This document shows positions 54,127 through 63,428 of a stretch of 64,000 nucleotides of DNA, piece after piece. Both the position numbers and the translations under genes were made by a program. The notes beneath the pieces were generated by a model. It was not told where the DNA came from and searched no databases. It worked only from the letters and a program-made list of their open reading frames with translations. The DNA is from Diaphorobacter nitroreducens (GTDB lineage Bacteria > Pseudomonadota > Gammaproteobacteria > Burkholderiales > Burkholderiaceae_C). The stretch lies in NCBI GenBank assembly GCA_003755025.1, contig RJVL01000004.1, positions 310,001-374,000 on the forward strand, in the 5' to 3' direction. Position 1 is the stretch's first letter, and each line of letters starts with the position of its first letter.

Positions 54127-54741
54127 ATGAGAAACCGGGTTTTGGCCTTCTGCGTCCTGGCCGGGCTGGCGGCCGGCTGCGCGCCCCTGCCAACGGCGCC
54201 GCACGGCGCGACGCCGGAGGGGGCGCACGCGCCCACGGAGCAACAGGCGGTGAACGCAGTCCGCCAATGGGACGTGCTGGCTGCCGACGTGGCGGCGCAT
54301 GTGGCCGATCGGCTGCGTGGATGGCCCGCGGGGCAGCACCCGATCCATGTGGAGATGGCCCCCCAGGCCTCCGACTTTCAGCGCGGCTTTCGCGAGTTGC
54401 TGGTCACGCATTTGGTGGAGCGGGGCATCGCCGTGACCACCGAACCCGCAGCCCTGCGGTTGCGGGCCAGCACCCAGCTGGTGCAGCACCACGCGGGTGC
54501 GGCGTCCGCGGCGCCGTTGCAGCGCCTGGCCGAAGGTGTGTACGTGCGGCGCAATGCAACGCATGCGGACGCGAGTGTGCCGATGCGCACCGAGGTGCTG
54601 GTCGTCACGTCGCTGGAAAGCGAGGGCCGGGTGCTGGTGCGCACATCTGACGTGTACACGATCGCGCAGCCGGACGCACCGCTGTACCAGCGCCCCGCTG
54701 CGGCGCCGGGGCCCCTCACGACCTGGCGGGTCGTGCCATGA
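54127..54741 (+). CDS. Lipoprotein of unknown function paired with FlgO-like gene
   Basis: A 204-residue lipoprotein (lipobox LAAGC, residues 15-19). The body has a DVLAADVAAHVADRL helix, then DFQRGFRELLVTHLVERGIAV and LRLRASTQLVQHH, a pattern reminiscent of FlgO-type proteins (a helix, then a strand-rich part predicted to bind other envelope proteins). I do not recognise a named family with certainty. It is translationally next to the FlgO-like gene and close to flhDC, which suggests a motility role. Confidence 0.7.
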   Translation: MRNRVLAFCVLAGLAAGCAPLPTAPHGATPEGAHAPTEQQAVNAVRQWDVLAADVAAHVADRLRGWPAGQHPIHVEMAPQASDFQRGFRELLVTHLVERGIAVTTEPAALRLRASTQLVQHHAGAASAAPLQRLAEGVYVRRNATHADASVPMRTEVLVVTSLESEGRVLVRTSDVYTIAQPDAPLYQRPAAAPGPLTTWRVVP

Positions 54742-54755
54742 AGGAGGGAGACCGC

Positions 54756-55310
54756 ATGACGCAACGCATTGGAATACAGCGGCGCGTGCTGCTGGCAGCG
54801 GTGCTGACCGCCAGCGCATTGGCCCTGCCGGGCTGCGCACGCTACTACTACGGCGCTGCGGTCAGCAGCGACCCCGTGGACCTGATGGCCAGCAACCACG
54901 GCGCCGCGGATGCGCTGTTGCTGCAAGTGCCGCTGGATCCCGATACCCCTGTGCTGGTGGCAACGGTGGTGCAGTTGGACCGGTTGGATGAATCTTCGCG
55001 CCTGGGGCGCCTGGTGGCCGAGCAACTGGCGGGCCGGCTGGTCCAGCGCGGGCTGCGCGTGACCGAGCTGCGCATGCGCGAGACCCTGGCGATGCGCCCC
55101 GGACAGGGCGAGCTGCTGCTGTCGCGGCACGCACAGGAGGTGGCGCGCGCCCAGGCGGCCCAGGCCGTGCTGGTGGGCACCTACGCGGTGGCGCCGCAGG
55201 CGGTTTACGTGAGCCTGAAGCTGGTGGGCGCGGGCAACGCGGTGCTGGCGGCGCACGACTATGCACTGCCCATGGATGCCAACGTGCGCGGTCTGCTGGC
55301 GGGCCGGTAG
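54756..55310 (+). CDS. FlgO-family outer-membrane lipoprotein
   Basis: A protein of about 184 residues with a signal peptide and lipobox-like LPGC (ALALPGCARYYYGAA). The FlgO domain follows: PVLVATVVQLDRLDESSRLGRLVAEQLAGRL (key residues L-SS-LGR-xxEQ), then GLRVTELRMRE and AQAVLVGTYAVAPQAVYVSLKL. In Vibrio FlgO is an outer-membrane flagellar factor. ATG 54756 has GGAGG 8 bases upstream and is preferred over ATG 54738, which overlaps the previous stop codon. It converges with flhC across a repeat copy. Confidence 0.78.
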   Translation: MTQRIGIQRRVLLAAVLTASALALPGCARYYYGAAVSSDPVDLMASNHGAADALLLQVPLDPDTPVLVATVVQLDRLDESSRLGRLVAEQLAGRLVQRGLRVTELRMRETLAMRPGQGELLLSRHAQEVARAQAAQAVLVGTYAVAPQAVYVSLKLVGAGNAVLAAHDYALPMDANVRGLLAGR

Positions 55311-55336
55311 CCCATTGCCGCGCCGTTATGCTATTT

Positions 55337-55388
55337 ATTTAATAGCTATTAGCGCTTGATGGGTAAGCGCTAGAGGCTATTTTCACTT
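55337..55388 (+). repeat. Interspersed palindromic repeat, copy 9
   Basis: TAATAGCTATTAGCGCTTG, loop, TAAGCGCTAGAGGCTATTTT. It fills the convergent gap between the FlgO-like gene and flhC. Confidence 0.85.
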
Positions 55389-55391
55389 GAA

Positions 55392-55931
55392 TTAGTGCAG
55401 CGTGAGTGCGCCGGCGCTCTTGCTCTTGCCGGCACGTGCGGGCGGGTTGCACAGGCCGCAGGTGTAGTGGCGGTTCTCGTACAACTCGGTGACGAACTGG
55501 CCGCTGCACTGCGAGCACTTGGTGCGCGTGAGCATGCCGGCATCCACGAACTTCACCAGCCGCCAGGCGCGCGTGAAGGACAGCAGTGGGTCGATCTGCG
55601 CCGCGGCCACCTGCTCGTTGTAGAGGCGATAGGCCTTGGTGAGCAGCTCCACCGCGTCCAGGCTCACGCCCTTGGACAGATATTCGTAGATGTTCAGGAA
55701 CAGCGAGCTGTGGATGTTCTCCTGCCAGGTGAGGAACCAGTCCGTGGAGAAGGGCAGCTGTCCCTTGGACGGCGACTTGCCCGCGATCTCCTTGTACAGG
55801 CGGATCAGGCGCTCGTACGACAGCGTGGTCTCGGACTCCAGCACCTGCATGCGGGCTCCCATCTCGATCAGCATGGCGGCGCGTTCGATTTGCTTGGATT
55901 CGTTGAGAACGCTCTTGGCGGGTGCGGACAT
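55392..55931 (-). CDS. flhC: Flagellar master regulator subunit FlhC
   Basis: A 179-residue FlhC, partner of FlhD in the activator of class II flagellar genes. Family blocks are GARMQVLESETTLSYERLIRL, KGQLPFSTDWFLTWQENIHSS and LSFTRAWRLVKFVDAGML. The four zinc-binding cysteines are in KCSQC and TCGLC. The start at 55931 is 41 bases after flhD. The frame is open further upstream through flhD without homology. The flagellar structural genes are outside the window. Confidence 0.95.
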   Translation of the reverse strand: MSAPAKSVLNESKQIERAAMLIEMGARMQVLESETTLSYERLIRLYKEIAGKSPSKGQLPFSTDWFLTWQENIHSSLFLNIYEYLSKGVSLDAVELLTKAYRLYNEQVAAAQIDPLLSFTRAWRLVKFVDAGMLTRTKCSQCSGQFVTELYENRHYTCGLCNPPARAGKSKSAGALTLH

Positions 55932-55972
55932 GGCGGGCTTTCGGAAGAAGAGGGGAAGGCTGGCGTGGGACT

Positions 55973-56302
55973 TCAGAGCACTTCGGAGACGCGGCTGGCC
56001 ATCAGGATGTTGGCGTGCAGCGTGTTGGTGGCTTCGCTGGCGGCTTTGCGCGGCGTGTTGTGGCTGGTCAGCAGGCTCCACACCAGTTCGTCGTCCACGC
56101 GGAAGCTGCACAGCAGCGTGTTGCGCGAGGCAAGCTTGAGCACCTGTGCGGCGGACAGCGATGCCAGAATGTCGGCCGCTTCTTCGTTCAGCCCCAGACG
56201 GAACACGGCTTCGGCCTTGTCCTGGCGGATCAGGGTCTGCGCCAGCATCAGGTAAGTGAGGTTGGCTTCGCGGATTTCGGCGAGCAGTTGTTCGGAGGTC
56301 AT
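55973..56302 (-). CDS. flhD: Flagellar master regulator subunit FlhD
   Basis: A 109-residue FlhD with the conserved EIREANLTYLMLAQTLIRQD, KAEAVFRLGLNEE and LASRNTLLCSFRVDD segments. FlhD forms the D4C2 complex with FlhC. An AAAGGA site precedes the ATG. About 20-60 bases upstream lies an unusual inverted repeat with three GTTGC units, a likely control site. Confidence 0.95.
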   Translation of the reverse strand: MTSEQLLAEIREANLTYLMLAQTLIRQDKAEAVFRLGLNEEAADILASLSAAQVLKLASRNTLLCSFRVDDELVWSLLTSHNTPRKAASEATNTLHANILMASRVSEVL

Positions 56303-56323
56303 GGGGCAATCCTTTCCAAGAGG

Positions 56324-56364
56324 GGATCACTGCGTTGCATAACGTTGCATGTGTTGCGTGATCC
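56324..56364. promoter_or_regulatory. Inverted repeat enclosing three GTTGC repeats upstream of flhD
   Basis: GGATCAC (56324-56330) and GTGATCC (56358-56364) flank GTTGCAT at 56334, GTTGCAT at 56344 and GTTGCGT at 56353. The repeats are spaced 10 and 9 bases, about one helical turn. It begins 22 bases upstream of the flhD start. Confidence 0.55.
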
Positions 56365-56521
56365 GATGAAATGGATTGTGAAACCGGGGCAAAAAGAAAT
56401 TAAGTCGGGGTTCGGCGCTGCGTGGCGTCTGGCGGATGAGCAGCCTTTGTAGGAATTTGCCTTACAGCGGCGTCGGCGTGTGGCGCGTGTTTGCGGTAGT
56501 GGTTTCGCCGGTACAGGCATG

Positions 56522-56543
56522 AAAAAACGGGCCGCAGCCCGTT
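56522..56543 (-). terminator. Intrinsic terminator of bfr
   Basis: On the minus strand AACGGGC pairs with GCCCGTT around a 4-base loop, followed by TTTT. It is about 65 bases beyond the bfr stop codon. Confidence 0.88.
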
Positions 56544-56605
56544 GGATGGAGTGCGCGCGGTCGTGCGCAGGGGGAAGGCACCGTGTCAGGCGCCTGACGC
56601 CTGGC

Positions 56606-57082
56606 TCAGTCGGCGTCGCCCATCTGGGACTGCAGGTAGTTCTGCAGCCCGACCTTGGCAACCAGTTCGATCTGGGTTTCCAGAAAATCGATGTGCTCTT
56701 CGGTGTCTTCGAGGATGTCTTCCAGCAGTTCGCGCGAGACATAGTCGCGTACCGACTCGCAGTAGGCAATGCCTTCCTTGATGGTGGCCTGCGCTCCGCG
56801 CTCGGCGCGCAAATCGCATTCCAGGATCTCGGGTACGTCTTCGCCCACCTGCAGCTTGGCCAGGTCCTGCAGGTTGGGCAGGCCGTCCAGCATGAAGATG
56901 CGGTCCATCAGCCGGTCGGCGTGCTTCATCTCGCCGATGGACTCGTCGTATTCTTTCTTGGCCAGCTTGTCGAAGCCCCAGTGCTTGAGCATGCGGTAGT
57001 GCAGGAAGTACTGGTTGATGGCCGTGAGCTCATTCTTCAGCTGGGCCTGCAGGTGTGCGATGACTTGCGCGTCGCCTTTCAT
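56606..57082 (-). CDS. bfr: Bacterioferritin
   Basis: A 158-residue ferritin-like iron store. The haem ligand Met52 is in GEMKHADR, the di-iron ligands are in NELTAINQYFLHYRM (Glu18 region), EYDESIGEMKH (Glu51/His54 region) and LEDTEEHIDFLETQI, and the family block GLPNLQDLAKLQVGEDV is present. It is divergent from ahpC across a region holding OxyR-like sites, which links iron storage to peroxide defence. A long inverted repeat stands in its leader. Confidence 0.95.
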   Translation of the reverse strand: MKGDAQVIAHLQAQLKNELTAINQYFLHYRMLKHWGFDKLAKKEYDESIGEMKHADRLMDRIFMLDGLPNLQDLAKLQVGEDVPEILECDLRAERGAQATIKEGIAYCESVRDYVSRELLEDILEDTEEHIDFLETQIELVAKVGLQNYLQSQMGDAD

Positions 57083-57106
57083 GGGGCTTCTCCTTTCAGT
57101 CAGAAA

Positions 57107-57151
57107 GGGGCATTGTCATGACCCTGGCACCACGGGGCAAGACAATGCCCC
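57107..57151. promoter_or_regulatory. Perfect 11-bp inverted repeat in the bfr upstream region
   Basis: GGGGCATTGTC (57107-57117) and GACAATGCCCC (57141-57151) match perfectly around a 23-base spacer, 25 bases upstream of the bfr start. A further hairpin with GCAGGC-TTT-GCCTGC lies at about 57156-57170. Confidence 0.5.
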
Positions 57152-57206
57152 TGCATGCAGGCTTTGCCTGCGTGTGATGCTGAGTCGTGTTCTCGAATGG
57201 AATGAG

Positions 57207-57243
57207 TTGATAGTCAATATCAATTCAATTGATGTGTTCAATT
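57207..57243. promoter_or_regulatory. Tandem palindromes, probable OxyR site upstream of ahpC
   Basis: TTGATA-GTCAA-TATCAA (57207-57223) and AATTGA-TGTGT-TCAATT (57227-57243) are two 17-base palindromes with centres 20 bases apart, resembling the two-unit site of an OxyR tetramer. They lie directly upstream of a promoter-like TTGGAT (57246) / TAGACT (57270). Confidence 0.6.
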
Positions 57244-57245
57244 TA

Positions 57246-57275
57246 TTGGATTTATCATTCGATCCGGCCTAGACT
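57246..57275 (+). promoter_or_regulatory. Candidate ahpC promoter
   Basis: TTGGAT at 57246-57251 and TAGACT at 57270-57275 with an 18-base spacer, 45 bases before the ahpC start and just downstream of the tandem palindromes. Confidence 0.5.
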
Positions 57276-57319
57276 TCAGTCTTGTTCTAGCCCATCAACC
57301 TAAGTAAGAGGAAACAGCA

Positions 57320-57883
57320 ATGTCCGTGCTTAACACCACTATCAAGCCTTTCAAGACGCAAGCCTTCAAGAACGGCAAGTTTGTCGAAGTGACCGAGAAG
57401 GACGTCCTGGGCAAGTGGGCCGTGTTCTTCTTCTACCCGGCCGACTTCACCTTCGTGTGCCCCACCGAGTTGGGCGACGTGGCCGACCACTACGACGAGC
57501 TGCAGAAGCTGGGTGTTGAGGTGTACTCCGTGTCCACCGACACGCACTTCGTGCACAAGGCATGGCATGACGCCTCCGACACGATCCGCAAGATCAAGTA
57601 CACCATGCTGGGCGACCCCACCTGGCAAATCAGCCAGAACTTCGACTGCCTGCGCGAAGGCCAGGGCCTGGCAGACCGCGCCACGTTCATCGTGGACCCC
57701 CAGGGCGTGATCCAAGCGATGGAAATCACCGCCGAAGGCATCGGCCGCAACGCCGCCGATCTGCTGCGCAAGGTCAAGGCTGCCCAATACGTGGCCAGCC
57801 ACCCCGGTGAAGTGTGCCCCGCCAAGTGGGAAGAGGGCGCCAAGACGCTGGCTCCTTCGCTGGACCTGGTCGGCAAGATCTAA
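57320..57883 (+). CDS. ahpC: Alkyl hydroperoxide reductase subunit C (peroxiredoxin)
   Basis: A 187-residue typical 2-Cys peroxiredoxin that reduces hydrogen peroxide and organic peroxides. The peroxidatic Cys47 is in [13 protein letters not shown] and the resolving Cys166 is in [10 protein letters not shown]. The N-terminus ([20 protein letters not shown]) is of the AhpC1 type that is reduced by AhpF. A terminator follows, so ahpC can be made in excess over ahpF. Confidence 0.97.
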   Translation: MSVLNTTIKPFKTQAFKNGKFVEVTEKDVLGKWAVFFFYPADFTFVCPTELGDVADHYDELQKLGVEVYSVSTDTHFVHKAWHDASDTIRKIKYTMLGDPTWQISQNFDCLREGQGLADRATFIVDPQGVIQAMEITAEGIGRNAADLLRKVKAAQYVASHPGEVCPAKWEEGAKTLAPSLDLVGKI

Positions 57884-57929
57884 GCTGGCACCAGCCGCGT
57901 TCAGCCGCCGCGGCGGCTGACCAAGACGC

Positions 57930-57958
57930 CCGGGTGCCAGGCGCCCGGGTTTTTTTTG
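57930..57958 (+). terminator. Intrinsic terminator between ahpC and ahpF
   Basis: CCCGGGTG and CGCCCGGG pair around a short loop and are followed by eight T (57951-57958), 47 bases after the ahpC stop and 30 bases before the ahpF start. Confidence 0.88.
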
Positions 57959-57988
57959 CCCATAACTAGATTGATTAGGAGTAACCCT

Positions 57989-59545
57989 ATGCTCGACGCC
58001 AACCTCCAAGCCCAATTGAAAGCCTATCTGGAGCGCCTGCAGCGCCCGGTGGAGCTGGTCGCCACGCTGGACGATGGCGCCACTTCCCAAGAGCTGCGGG
58101 AACTGCTCCAGGAGATCCGCTCCCTCTCCGACAAGATCACTGTGGTCGAGAAGAACGACGCGCCCGTGCGCAAGCCGTCCTTCCTGATCACCAACCCCGG
58201 CGTGGACACCGGCGTGCGTTTCGCGGGCGTCCCCCTGGGCCATGAGTTCACCTCGCTGGTGCTGGCGCTGCTGCAGGTGGGCGGCCATCCCTCCAAGGAA
58301 TCGGCGGACCTGCTGGAGCAGGTCAAGGGCCTGGACGGCGACTTCCATTTCGAGACGTACTACTCGCTGTCCTGCCACAACTGCCCCGACGTGGTCCAGG
58401 CGCTGAACCTGATGAGCGTGCTCAACCCGCGCATCACGCACACGGCCATCGACGGCGCCGTGTTCCAGGACGAGATCAAGGAACGCCAAATCATGGGCGT
58501 GCCCACGGTGTTCCTGAACGGCAAGAACTTCGGCCAGGGCCGCATGGAGCTGGCGGAGATCGTCGCCAAGATCGACAGCGGCGCGCATGCCCGCGTGGCA
58601 GCCAAGCTCAACGCCATGGAGCCGTTTGACGTGCTGGTGGTCGGCGGTGGCCCCGCCGGCGCTGCGGCCGCCGTGTATGCGGCGCGCAAGGGCATTCGTA
58701 CCGGCGTGGTGGCCGAGCGTTTCGGCGGCCAGGTGCTGGATACGGTGGACATCGAGAACTACATCTCGGTCAGCAAGACCGAGGGCCCGAAGTTCGCCAT
58801 CGCGCTGGAGCAGCACGTCAATGACTACGACGTCGAGGTGATGAACCTGCAGCGCGCCAAGGCGCTGAAGCCCGCCGCAACGGAAGGCGGCCTGGTGGAA
58901 ATCGAACTCGACAACGGCGCAACGCTCAAGAGCAAGACCGTGATCCTGTCGACCGGCGCGCGCTGGCGCAACATGAACGTGCCGGGCGAGGAGCAGTACC
59001 GCACCAAGGGCGTGACGTACTGCCCGCACTGCGACGGCCCGCTGTTCAAGGGCAAGGACGTGGCGGTCATCGGCGGCGGCAACTCGGGCGTGGAGGCCGC
59101 GATCGACCTGGCCGGCATCGTCAAGAGCGTGACGGTGCTGGAGTTCGCCAGCGAGTTGAAGGCCGATGGCGTGCTGCAGAAAAAGCTGCGCAGCCTGCCC
59201 AACGTGACGGTCATCCTGAACGCCCAGACCACGGAAGTGAATGGCGACGGCAGCAAGGTCACCGGCCTGACCTACAAGGACCGCACGACGGACGAGGCCA
59301 AGACCGTGGCGGTCGAGGGCATCTTCGTGCAGATCGGTCTGTTGCCCAACACCGACTGGCTCAAGGGCACGGTGGACCTGACGCGCTTTGGCGAGATCAT
59401 CATCGACGCCCGGGGCCACACCAACGTGCCGGGCGTGTTCGCCGCGGGAGACTGCACCAACGTGCCGTACAAGCAGATCATCATCGCCGCAGGGGCGGGC
59501 GCGACGGCGGCCTTGTCGGCCTTCGACCACCTGATTCGCCACTGA
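57989..59545 (+). CDS. ahpF: Alkyl hydroperoxide reductase subunit F
   Basis: A 518-residue flavoprotein that passes electrons from NADH to AhpC. The N-terminal double thioredoxin fold carries CHNCPD (about residue 129). The thioredoxin-reductase-like part has the FAD motif [17 protein letters not shown] near 213, the redox-active CPHCDG near 344, the NADH motif [17 protein letters not shown] and the C-terminal [20 protein letters not shown] precedes the ATG. Confidence 0.97.
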   Translation: MLDANLQAQLKAYLERLQRPVELVATLDDGATSQELRELLQEIRSLSDKITVVEKNDAPVRKPSFLITNPGVDTGVRFAGVPLGHEFTSLVLALLQVGGHPSKESADLLEQVKGLDGDFHFETYYSLSCHNCPDVVQALNLMSVLNPRITHTAIDGAVFQDEIKERQIMGVPTVFLNGKNFGQGRMELAEIVAKIDSGAHARVAAKLNAMEPFDVLVVGGGPAGAAAAVYAARKGIRTGVVAERFGGQVLDTVDIENYISVSKTEGPKFAIALEQHVNDYDVEVMNLQRAKALKPAATEGGLVEIELDNGATLKSKTVILSTGARWRNMNVPGEEQYRTKGVTYCPHCDGPLFKGKDVAVIGGGNSGVEAAIDLAGIVKSVTVLEFASELKADGVLQKKLRSLPNVTVILNAQTTEVNGDGSKVTGLTYKDRTTDEAKTVAVEGIFVQIGLLPNTDWLKGTVDLTRFGEIIIDARGHTNVPGVFAAGDCTNVPYKQIIIAAGAGATAALSAFDHLIRH

Positions 59546-59554
59546 CATCTAAGC

Positions 59555-59603
59555 CAAATTGGCCTCTAGCGCTTACCAGTCAAGCGCTGATAGCTATCAA
59601 AAA
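59555..59603 (-). repeat. Interspersed palindromic repeat, copy 10
   Basis: A minus-orientation copy: TTGGCCTCTAGCGCTTACC, then CAAGCGCTGATAGCTATC. It lies in the convergent ahpF/ppsR gap, beside the terminator. Confidence 0.82.
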
Positions 59604-59634
59604 CAAAGCGCCTTTCGGGGCGCTTTTGTTTTGA
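59601..59634. terminator. Bidirectional terminator between ahpF and ppsR
   Basis: AAAGCGCC (59605-59612) and GGCGCTTT (59619-59626) form a stem; TTTTGTTTTG follows on the plus strand and TTTGTTTTTG on the minus strand, so both convergent genes can use it. Confidence 0.82.
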
Positions 59635-59645
59635 TGCAGGGGCGG

Positions 59646-60476
59646 TCAGTATTGCAGCCGTTCCGGCCGCACCTCCTGCAGGATGGTGGTCGCGATCTCC
59701 TCGATGCTCTTGGTGGTGGTGGATAGCCAGCGAATGCCCGAGCGGCGCATCATCGCCTCGGCCTCGGCCACCTCGTTGCGGCAGTTCACCAGATCGGCGT
59801 ACCGGGAGCCGGGGCGCCGCTCATTGCGGATCTGCGACAGCCGTTGCGGGTCGATCGTCAGGCCGAAGATCTTCTTGCGGTGCGGCACCAGCGCGGGCGG
59901 CAGTTGGCGGCGCTCGAAGTCCTCGGGGATCAGTGGATAGTTGGCCACTTTCAGGCCGCACTGCATGGCCAGGTACAGGCTCGTGGGCGTCTTGCCGCTG
60001 CGCGACACGCCGATCAGGATCACGTCCGCACCCGACAGGTCGCGGTGGCTCTGGCCGTCGTCGTGGTCCAGGCTGAAGTTGATGGCTTCGATGCGGTCGC
60101 TGTATTCCTTGGACACGCTGATGTCAGAGAAACGCCCCACGCGGTGGTGTGACTTCACGCCCAGCTCGGACTCCAGCGGGCGGATGAAGGTGCCGAACAT
60201 GTCCAGCAGCATGCCCCTGCAGCCGTCCTCGATGATCTTGAGCACGCTCATGTTCACCAGCGTGGTGAACACGATGGGCTTCTTGCCCTCCAGCTCGGCC
60301 GTGTGGTTGATCTGGCGCACCACCTGGTGCGCCTTGTCCTCGGTATCGATGAAGGGCAGGCGCACGTGGCGCGGGCGGATGTCGAACTGCGCCAGGATGG
60401 CATTGCCGAAGGTCTCGGCCGTGATGCCGGTGCCGTCGGAGATATAGAACACGGTGCGCGTGTGCGTGGCAAGCAT
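59646..60476 (-). CDS. ppsR: PEP synthase regulatory protein (kinase/phosphorylase, DUF299)
   Basis: A 276-residue bifunctional enzyme that inactivates PEP synthase by ADP-dependent phosphorylation and reactivates it by pyrophosphorolysis. N-terminal VFYISDGTGITAETFGNAIL, LDMFGTFIRPLESELG, and the P-loop GVSRSGKT at residues 156-163 with TSLYLAMQCGLKVANYPL are diagnostic. It is divergent from its target ppsA. The frame is open well beyond the ATG at 60476 without family sequence. Confidence 0.95.
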   Translation of the reverse strand: MLATHTRTVFYISDGTGITAETFGNAILAQFDIRPRHVRLPFIDTEDKAHQVVRQINHTAELEGKKPIVFTTLVNMSVLKIIEDGCRGMLLDMFGTFIRPLESELGVKSHHRVGRFSDISVSKEYSDRIEAINFSLDHDDGQSHRDLSGADVILIGVSRSGKTPTSLYLAMQCGLKVANYPLIPEDFERRQLPPALVPHRKKIFGLTIDPQRLSQIRNERRPGSRYADLVNCRNEVAEAEAMMRRSGIRWLSTTTKSIEEIATTILQEVRPERLQY

Positions 60477-60699
60477 GGGAAAGGAAGAGCGGGAAGGAGA
60501 GCGTGGTGAAGCGATGGCGCGTGCGCTGCGGCGGGCAGCCCGCCTACAATGGCGCCCATTATTCCCAATTTCTCCCCATGCACCGCGCCGGCCCACAACC
60601 ACAACAGCAAAGCCGTGGCCGCTGCATGAGCGACGACTGCCCGCCTTCCCTTGACGCGACGGTGGGCGCAGACCGGTTTTTAAACTCTGGAGCTTTCCC

Positions 60700-63090
<2,391 letters not shown>

Positions 63091-63110
63091 CCGCGCCGCA
63101 GCCGCAGGCC

Positions 63111-63428
63111 ATGCCCCACCGCCGGTCGCTCACGCAGGAAGAGATCGAGGGGGCGCCCTTTGCCCCCGACCTGCACGATGCACGCCACCTGTGGCTAAAG
63201 GCGGGCCTGCTGCTCGTGTGGGTGCTGGTGTCGTTCGGCACCGGCTACTTCGCGCGCGACCTGCAATTCCTGGTGGGTCCATGGCCGTTGAGCTACTGGA
63301 TTGCCTCCCAGGGGGCAGTCCTGATGTTCATTGGCATCGTCTGCGTTTACTGTGCCGCCATGAGCTACTTCGAACGGCAGGACATGGCGGCGCAGCGCGA
63401 CGCTGCCACAGCCCCACCCCATGATTGA
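63111..63428 (+). CDS. DUF4212 small subunit of a sodium:solute symporter
   Basis: A 105-residue protein with two membrane helices (LWLKAGLLLVWVLVSFGTGYFA and WIASQGAVLMFIGIVCVYC) of DUF4212, which always precedes an SSS-family symporter of the VC_2705 type. It starts 20 bases after ppsA and overlaps the symporter gene by 8 bases. Function: probable accessory subunit of an acetate- or pyruvate-type carrier. Confidence 0.9.
   Translation: MPHRRSLTQEEIEGAPFAPDLHDARHLWLKAGLLLVWVLVSFGTGYFARDLQFLVGPWPLSYWIASQGAVLMFIGIVCVYCAAMSYFERQDMAAQRDAATAPPHD

Noticed and set aside
56334-56359. Direct GTTGC repeats as a miniature CRISPR
   Set aside because: Units are 7 bases with 2-3 base gaps, far too short for repeat-spacer units, and no cas genes are present.
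57904-57918. GCCGCCGCGGCGGC palindrome after ahpC as an operator
   Set aside because: It is simple GC-rich self-complementary sequence before a real terminator and could be chance in this genome.
57287-59548. Long minus-strand open frame opposite ahpC and ahpF
   Set aside because: Antisense shadow; it even runs across the ahpC terminator and has no domain.
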